Part shown: positions 57,356 through 64,000 of the stretch, one piece after another
Layout of the letters: the number at the start of each line of letters is the position of its first letter
How positions within the stretch are numbered: position 1 is the first letter of the stretch
Assembly: GCA_013115125.1 (NCBI GenBank)
Contig: JABANN010000003.1
Coordinates: 62,001 to 126,000 of the forward strand
Source of the DNA: Perkinsus olseni
Taxonomy: Eukaryota > Perkinsozoa > Perkinsida
Direction: 5' to 3'
Length of the DNA stretch: 64,000 nt
The notes under the pieces: model-generated
What the model was told of the DNA's origin: nothing
The model's input: the letters and a program-made list of their open reading frames with translations, nothing else
The model's database searches: none
Position numbers and translations under genes: made by a program

Positions 57356-60001
57356 ATGGACGCGTTGCCGCCAGCAACAGCTGGGTCAATGTCTCATTCC
57401 CCGAGCGGCACTGTGTCCACTCAGCATTCGAGCGACAACTGAGTTGAAACCCATTCGGAGCTCATTGCCGGCAGGTACTTCGCAGGCGACTATGCTGGCC
57501 ATGAGATTGCCCATCATAATAAAGCTTTTGTTCATCCCCCGGATAGGAAGCTGATCGATAAATATGATCTACTCCAAGTAATGACAGAAGGTCTTGTCAC
57601 GTTTTTAGTCAATGGCGAGAAACGTACGCGTGGTCGAATTCACAGGCACAGCTATCGGAAGAAGCTGCAACGCGGGAGCGAATAGGAGCTCATCCTAAGA
57701 GTGTTGTTCTCGGCTTCGGGGCATGCTTGGATGGCGTTACGCGAGGCACCGAGCTACTGAAGGAGGTAGTAGTCCCGTGGGTAACCGCCTTGACAGTTTT
57801 CGCTTGCCTCAGCTCGACATACAACCTGCCGAGCATCCGCAAGATCATGATGTCATCAGCAGCCCGAAGGATTTGGCCGAAACATTCCACTACTTTTTTG
57901 AGCACGGCGCCGCGGCGGAAAGGTGATTTGTGCGGGACGCACCTCCTACAGTAGACGGCGATCGCCCAGATACGTGTCGAACAAGACGCTCTTCCATCAG
58001 CTGGTGACTGCTGTTCGTGGTTTTGGTGAGCAGCACGGTAGTTTCTGGCGATTCGGTGGTAATGCTCCTCACATGGGATGCAGAATACAGATGGAGGTAA
58101 TATGATGCCCGGTCGCGTGGGATTAAGCCTACTTACAATGGATCTATGTCACCTGAGCTGGGCCTCCATCGAGCAAGTCTTCTTCCTCTCGGTCCTCGGT
58201 CGGAGAAGAGTGATACTGGGCTCCCTGTTGATTCTTCATGGGCTTCTGGTTCTGGGACTTCGTTGGTGTAGCTGAAATTCTGGCAAAGGTCTTAACGTCA
58301 GGGCCATAATGTTCTGCTCGGTGCACATGTGACGAAGGAGCTGCGAGATCAGTTTGCTGCACCCTTGCCCGTGGCGGGAGGCCTAGCACCGACATCGACG
58401 GAAGGTAGGCCTTGATGAAGCCCTATGAGGTGAACCAGATTCCTTGCAGACAGCGATGATATTCATATAATTTTGGAGAGTGTCTCCGACGAGCTGTGGG
58501 GTAATGACACCTGCCCACGAGCTAATCGCCTAGGTAGTAATGGGACCGGTGATGCTGATCGTAATGAGTCAGAGTCTTGCTCAAAATGATGATTAATCGT
58601 TATGCTACTGGTGACACTACCTACACGTGGTCCTGAACTCGGTGCGAAGAATCTCACTTTCGTTTGCTCAGCTCTCCATAGTGACGTCCACTCACCTTAT
58701 CTACGTGGAATAGAGGAGGTTCAAGAAGAAATAGACTCCGGTGCGTTCAAGCCCGACGCTCTCGTTTTGGGTGCCTTCCAGATGATGGACGGGTAAGGTG
58801 CGCGGTACGGCCGAGACGAGAATACTGAGATCTCTAGGTTCCCGTTCCCAGCTGAAGGGGAACGGCTACAGAGGCTCCAACGGGCCAGACAGCTCATTGA
58901 TGAGCAGGACCCTTCCGTTAAGGTCCATGTTGAACTCGCCAGTTTTGCCAATTGTGAGACGCATGGTCGTTCGTCATACCCACAAAGACTTCTATTCGCT
59001 CAGCGGAGTTCATGAAGGAGTTGTATGATACTGGTATGCTTACGAGGGTGGATAGCCTCGGCATGAACGAACAGGAGCTTACAACCTTCACGGACTGGTT
59101 GAGGTGATAACCGGGTTCTTGCCTGCTAGGAGAAATACTTCCGGCTTCGTGCTGGTTATTATGGAGAGACTCTCGGGAATGATCACGTCCTGGAGTAGTT
59201 ATCTCTGCCATAGACGGCGACGGTCATGTGACTATGCCGATACCTTTTGACTTTCTCTCAGTAAGTCGCCTACAAGTGACGGAAGCCTGATCCGTGCGTC
59301 GGACTCTCGACCGAAAGTCCGGAATGTTCTCGATGCTTTACGGAATCTTTGGAAGCTCATTGAGGACGCTAATGAAGGATTGTACTAGTGGGGTCTCAGT
59401 CATATCCTCGTTCGCTACACTTTCTCCGTAGGAACACTACCAGGAAGGTTACTCGTATCCATGTTCACACGCTGGCATTCCAAGCTGTGATGATCAAGAC
59501 CGGTGCATGGAACCGAACGTGAGTGTCTGTGCTAGAATCGGCCTCTGGAACTCTCACGAAATCAGGGCGGAGGCGATGAGCAAGGCGAGTCTTACAGCAT
59601 TCCGGCATGTCTGTGGGTTCGCAACTAACGAGGATATAGACCTCAATAAGGGCAAGGTACGATGGTCAGGTTACTCAGTATGTTGCACCATGTGGGCCAT
59701 GATTGAAGCCTCTAGTCGCAGGTTCTGTTATTCGATACCTTCGTGGATAGCGAGGACGAGGAGTTAGCTCAAAGGAGAGATGTGATCAAGACTAGATTCC
59801 ATAACGGGGTGGTGCCTAGCTGTTATTTCTCGCGCGGGAGTCATTCGTTTCCAGGTTGTATGCTGGGACGGCACTCGCGACTCCGACTCCAGCGAGAAGG
59901 TTACCATGTGTTTGAGTCCGAATATCATCTGCACGGACCCTGTAGCTACCATCGCGGCTGGAGACAACATCTCAGGCGCTGCGGTGGCGGTCCAAATTTA
60001 A
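57356..60001 (+). CDS. ADPGK: ADP-dependent glucokinase
   Basis: Fifteen exons: 57356-57414, 57475-57623, 57689-57765, 57813-57922, 57970-58096, 58302-58404, 58450-58533, 58672-58792, 58838-58953, 59004-59103, 59262-59381, 59432-59518, 59566-59656, 59722-59811 and 59855-60001; 526 aa, phases all close. Family blocks in order: SVVLGFGACLDGV, FFEHGAAAERYVSNK, WRFGGNAPHMG (substrate-binding GGNA), GHNVLLGAHV, IIILE..SDELWG, ALVLGAFQMMDG, VHVELASFAN, VDSLGMNEQEL, TRIHVHTLAFQ, and the catalytic-Asp loop TIAAGDNISGAAV. The enzyme uses ADP rather than ATP to make glucose-6-phosphate. Animal ADPGK is ER-anchored; no clear signal peptide is seen here, and the first exon is the least certain part. Confidence 0.9.
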
Positions 60002-60137
60002 CATCGAGACAGTTTTATCTTGTATCAAAGAATAACTTGCGGCGAGGTTCCATCGTTACTTTAATGCCACAAACGCTCAGCAGTCGAGTTCGGAAGGTGG
60101 TATCCGGCCCGATTCCCCTTGCAGTTTCACTGCGCTA

Positions 60138-61660
60138 ATGCCGTACCGGCCGTCTGCATTGGGCCCTGATCTTGCTGGCGGCGGAGGTCATTCCGGGTCG
60201 CTTGCGGGCATCGGGGCAGCCATGTCCTCGACAGTAACAACACACGCATGTCGAGTCAATGCCCACGCCTTTGCCGGCTTCCTCAGCGGGCTGTGTAATG
60301 CTGCAACTACCGGCCTCAGTATCAACTCCTGAGTGCTCTCAGGTGCTACAGCTGCCCTCTATCCGCTGGAACTAGTGAAGGTGCATACTCAGCGGCATCA
60401 CAATGGCATGGGTCGTCCCGATTTGCGGGCTATCTTCACGGATGTTGTCCGGAGAGAAGGGCTTCGCGCAAGCCTTTACAAAGGGTTCGGTAGGCGAGCA
60501 GTTCACTTCGGTGTTACGCACTCACCCTTTTCAGGAATTAGCCTCGTGGGGTCGTCACTCGCTTGGGGCCAATATTTTTACGGGTGAGAGCATAGCACTG
60601 TCAGCGAGGCAGCCTGAGCCAGTTTGTTTCAGCTATAATGTACTGAAGTCGGCAAATCCTCTAAACCTTCCACCCGCATGGAACCATCTTGCTAGTGCAT
60701 TCGCGGCTGGTTGTGCGGTAGTATTACACTCCTACTCACGATGGATCCTGTTGCTCTCATTCTTAATCCGGCTCTCGCTCTCAATGGGCATTCACGATTA
60801 AGATTTTGGCATCGTTGGAAGCGTATTCCAGGTGCAAGCGTTGCTTTGCCCGTTATGGGTCGTCAAGGTCAACGTTCAACTCGGAGTTTATCCTGGGGGA
60901 ACGGCAGGATGCATCCGAGCACTATATCGGACGGAAGGTCTCTCTGGATTCTACAGAGGATTGGTAGGGTGCGATAGTTTCTTGCAGTTGAAAAGCGCGG
61001 TTTTTTGTAGACCCCCGGTCTATGGGGATGCACTCAAGGTGCGGTACAGTTCATGGTCTACGAAGCGATGAGGTCATAAATGACACGAACATTCAGTTCG
61101 CCCACCATTTCGATTCCTCAGGTCAAAGCTGCAAGCCTATCACGGCACTGAGCAGCTCAGTCCAGCAGATACTATGCTTGCAACAACTATAGCGAAGTCA
61201 GCGTCGATGGTAATATCGGTAGTCGTGCTTTCGCGTGCATGAGAGAATGCTCCTCTGCATGTCTGTGCTGATTCTGGTGCTGCAGTTTTCCTTTTTTGTT
61301 CAGATCATAACGAACCCCATCACGGTCTTGACGGTGCGTATGAGAGATGCCGGTGTGAGAGGCTACAAATACGATAACATCTGGAATTCGATCAGGAGGT
61401 GAGTCAAGCTTGTCGTGCTTGCACCATTCCCGTCTTTCCTGTATGCCCATTTTCAGCATACTCGCCAAGGATGGCGTACTCGGTTTCTACAGAGGCGTGC
61501 TTGTTTCTTTGGTGAGTCGGTTCTGGTTCGAAAGCGACCGCACACGCTGCTGTCTGCTCAGGTCCGCGTGATGCCCGCTCAGTGGTGCACTTTTGTAACT
61601 TACGAATGCGTGAAGGACGCCATCCTCCGTTACCAGGAGGCCAACTGCCCTGGGTGCTAG
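60138..61660 (+). CDS. Mitochondrial carrier (SLC25 family, folate/FAD or nucleotide type)
   Basis: Ten exons: 60138-60294, 60343-60489, 60535-60583, 60633-60717, 60832-60963, 61011-61072, 61122-61209, 61304-61398, 61457-61511 and 61562-61660; 322 aa. Three carrier repeats are visible. The first has AFAGFLSGLCATAALYPLELVKVHTQ (split by an intron) then FYRG-type ends. The second has LCPLWVVKVNVQ with a Trp in place of the usual acidic residue, then GLSGFYRGLTPGLWG. The third has TNPITVLTVRMR and GVLGFYRGV. PLWVVK in repeat 2 is typical of the SLC25A32/33/36 group (folate, FAD, pyrimidine nucleotides), so that is the best guess. The transported substrate cannot be told from sequence alone. Confidence 0.9.
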
Positions 61661-61860
61661 TTAGAGTTAACTTGATTCCTTGTTTCTCATTAAGTTGTCC
61701 CTATTGACCCGCTGTACCATATGTGATACTGTTAGAGAACGAATGTAGGATTATTCATCGAGCCCGAATCGGAAGAATTTGTCCCAGGCCAGCCTTGATG
61801 TGGTTTCTCTCTCAACATCGGATGAGTTGAGCTAACTTCCTAGTTCAAGCCGCCCTAGGA
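61661..61860. other. Intergenic / 5' region of G-patch gene
   Basis: A readable stretch IEPESEEFVPGQP occurs near 61757-61795 in one plus frame and could be an upstream exon of the G-patch gene (the EFVP core recalls PAM2 peptides). Its donor is unclear. Confidence 0.3.
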
Positions 61861-62250
61861 CGGTTGAAGGAGGCGTTGGAGTCACCCTTGTCTAGTATGA
61901 CACAGAACGGAGTCCCTCGGCAAGACTCTTCTTCCTCATCGGAGCGATATGGAAATAGATGGTATGATTACCAAAATCAGCTGAAGAAGCGCTATGGACC
62001 CGGTGCAGACCTGCTGATCAGGATGGGTTACGTGAGACTCCTCTTGGCACCGTTCAGTGACGCTCACTCGTCCGAGCCCGTAGGTGCCTGATGCGAGAGA
62101 TCACACGGTTCATGCTAATCCAAATCATGGTCGTCGCGGACTAGGCTACTCCCCGGAAAGTCAAGAGGGTCCAGCCTTCCGACGAGGACATGGTCCCCGG
62201 GACGCAAATCGAGGTGGGTTGGAGGTCACGATTGACGGAGATCACGAGCG
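61861..62250 (+). CDS. G-patch domain protein (5' and 3' ends tentative)
   Basis: The exon to 62029 reads SERYGNRWYDYQNQLKKRYG followed by PGADLLIRMGY, then a GT donor. The next exon carries DHTVHANPNHGRRGLGY and SPESQEGPAFRRG. The spread (hydrophobic-x-MG...G..GLG) is a G-patch, a glycine-rich motif that activates DEAH-box RNA helicases in splicing or ribosome assembly. The intron between the two is about 70 nt. The start exon is not certain, and the stop depends on whether the next exons belong to the same gene. Confidence 0.5.
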
Positions 62251-63140
62251 ATGAGCTTTTTAGAAGAATTACAAGAATTGTTGGACAAGTGCCACTGGAA
62301 CATTGGCGAGGATCGTTTCACCCATGAAGAGCTTGCAGCCGTTCCATACGCTGAGGAGGAGCCCCTGACAACATTGAGCGACGACGAAGGGCTCCCGGTA
62401 CCCGAAGAGCTCGAAGACGCAGACTTCATAGCGATGAGAGTCCGGGGCTCCCGAGTCGCAGGAGAGAAGAAACGTAGGAGCATATTGAGCCTCGGATTTG
62501 GTCCACCCCTGTCATGCCAGGTGGTCGAGGGCTCGCCAATCGTAAGATGAAGAAGGCGGCGAAGCTGCAGAAAAAACTACTTGCGGTTGAGAAGAGAAAG
62601 GAGCGAAATAGCGCTGCTGTCAGTCCTCAAGCGCGAGTACGTCCCATTGATCCTTCTAAGTTATTCTTTGATGACCCAATCGGAGATTCATAACTTTCTC
62701 GGGGATTCACCTTTCGTTGTCAATCGAGCCACTGGTTATTCGAGCAAGCTCTTGGCAAGTGTCGCCGACCATGCCGCGCCGCAGAAGCAAATTCAGAGAA
62801 GCAATACTAGCTGCAACTATAGAACTACACGTGAGCTGTAGAACACTTCCCGGCGATGAGTCATATATGCACACAGGCTCGATGTCACGAAGTTGTTACA
62901 GTCGGACGCGCGAAACCCTCCCGAGTATCGCACCGACGAAGCGTTTGAGAGTCACGCTGGCTGGAGAAGGTATCTTGCGCGGTTCGCTGATAGTTGTACA
63001 CTGAGTTCAGGGGCTCGACTGAGAGAATCCTCGCTCCCGCTCGGCCGGAGTGCATCTCCGATGCGGGGGAGAAAAATACTTCGAGACGAGAGGAGACGTC
63101 GAAAGAACGAGCTGATAAGGAGTGTAAGTGCCGTGATGTT
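62251..63140 (+). CDS. Unknown charged protein, possibly same gene as the G-patch protein
   Basis: Readable exons: MSFLEELQELLDKCHWNIG to GEKKRRSILSLGFG (62254-62519); KKAAKLQKKLLAVEKRKERN to IDPSKLFFDDP (about 62548-62680); LDVTKLLQSDARNPPEYRTD with HAGWRRYLARFADS (about 62880-62996); and a Lys/Arg/Glu-rich stretch (SRREETSKERADKE) near 63080-63120. The composition is acidic then basic and helical. No family recognised. Exon joins here are incomplete. Confidence 0.4.
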
Positions 63141-63179
63141 CTATACCCGTTGACGCGCCGCGCAGCTTCGAGTATCCGT

Positions 63180-64000
63180 GATCGGACACTGCGGACAAGC
63201 AGCCACTTGTTTCCAGGTCTGCAGATTTCTCCGCTCGGAGCTAGGCTTTGCGCTGCCGCACACCTTCTACAGCGAATGGTCGTGCAACCCCAGCCAGTCT
63301 CTAGTCTATCTCTACGTTAGCTGCAAGGATCGGGTCCAACAGCCTGAAGAATTCACAAAAGAAGCAGCATCTGGCAGGCCGTAAGCACACGTTTCCTCGA
63401 TCTCTCAGCTTTATCGCCCGTTCCTCCGCTGCCTCGTCTTTATGCTATCGTTGCGGCCCTGGGAACCATGAACTCCCCAACTTAGATATCGTGGGTTCGG
63501 TACTTCTACCACGGCTGCCCGTGCGGCAGAGGAGCACTGGAAATCCAAGAATTTCGATACTCTTGTTTACTACACGGTTGCCAGTCGCTCCTCCAAAATC
63601 ACTGACCGCCTTTTACAGTGAGTTTCTCCAATGACTCGAGCCTTGGAACCGTCTCCTCTCTTGGTAGATACGAGGACCCTGCGATCGTTTTCGTTGTTGC
63701 CCATGAAGCCCTTCATGTGGTTGAGTTCTTAGGTGATCTGGCTAATCTTACAGTGGTCAGGTTCACCTTCGCATGTCGCGAGTCAAGATTCCATACAAGT
63801 ATGAGGAGGCTCTGGCTGATTGGGTCGGATTGCAAGTCGTGCGGAGCTTCTCCAAACGTTACCGCGAGGTCGCCACGTTGAACGCGTTCAAGTTCACTCA
63901 CTCACCTGTGTGTAGATCTTTTTCACTACGGACGAGGCCGCGGAGTTCGCTCAGCGCATGGAGCGATTCCATGCACTCATATGTGAGGCCCTCAGTAAAG
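63180..64000 (+). CDS. Unknown gene running off the window end (partial)
   Basis: Coding-like pieces: VCRFLRSELGFALPHTFYSE with SLVYLYVSCKDRVQQPEEFT (about 63215-63380), EEHWKSKNFDTLVYYTVASR (about 63530-63618), VHLRMSRVKIPYKYEEALAD with VVRSFSKRYREVATLNAFK (about 63757-63890), and IFFTTDEAAEFAQRMERFHA to the window edge (from about 63917). The gene is 3'-truncated by the window. I do not recognise the family. Confidence 0.4.

Noticed and set aside
58302-58404. Apparent frameshift in the ADP-glucokinase gene near GAHVTKEL
   Set aside because: Choosing the acceptor at 58301 gives GHNVLLGAHVTKEL in phase with the previous exon.
60295-60342. In-frame TGA in the mitochondrial carrier, suggesting readthrough or a 24-nt intron
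   Set aside because: A normal 48-nt GT-AG intron from 60295 removes it and restores the conserved GLCATAALYPLELVK.
1-64000. CRISPR array, prokaryotic operon or phage region
   Set aside because: No regularly spaced repeats; genes are spliced and eukaryotic in type.

Overview
This 64-kb window reads as nuclear DNA of a unicellular eukaryote. It is gene-dense, with near-neutral base composition. Most genes are cut by many very short GT-AG introns, typically 45-60 nt. Eukaryote-only machinery is present: an SR splicing factor, a Nup50-type nucleoporin, a Dbp9/DDX56 ribosome-biogenesis helicase, a P4 flippase, a proteasome alpha subunit and a mitochondrial carrier. The intron style and gene mix fit an alveolate, most like Perkinsus. 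That assignment is inference only; no rRNA or other marker is present. TAA, TAG and TGA all serve as stops. Because coding sequence is split into small exons, exon boundaries below were worked out by hand from splice signals, frame and family homology. Single-base errors in interior boundaries are possible.

Layout. (1) 0.4-5.5 kb, plus strand: two tandem peptidase C69-family genes. (2) 6.0-11.1 kb, minus strand: proteasome alpha-6, an RCC1-TBC fusion, and an SR protein. (3) 12.0-24.3 kb, plus strand: a lone FLYWCH zinc finger, a large NRPS-like adenylation-carrier-condensation protein, an apolipoprotein N-acyltransferase-like membrane protein, a Nup50-like nucleoporin, and two unknown genes. 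(4) 24.9-34.7 kb, minus strand: an omega-amidase (Nit2-like), a Cys/His HGGG-repeat protein, a triple CCCH zinc finger, and the DDX56/DBP9 helicase, with a 2.5-kb gap at 27.8-30.2 kb where no gene is supported. (5) 35.3-64 kb, plus strand: a multi-TM protein with a PAS-like region and RanBP2 zinc finger, a P4-ATPase, a xanthine dehydrogenase of about 27 exons, a basic unknown protein, a WDR53-like protein, a coiled-coil protein, an unknown acidic protein, an ADP-dependent glucokinase, an SLC25 carrier, a G-patch gene, and two incompletely resolved genes reaching the window end.

Genes therefore sit in long same-strand blocks with short intergenic gaps, often 70-300 bp. Most products are housekeeping. 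The most unusual segment is 12.8-19.5 kb: an NRPS-like protein lies 152 bp upstream of, and on the same strand as, a Lnt-like CN-hydrolase acyltransferase. Other features of note are the RCC1-TBC fusion, the TM/PAS-like/RanBP2 protein, ADP-linked glucose phosphorylation, and intron-free genes among intron-rich neighbours.
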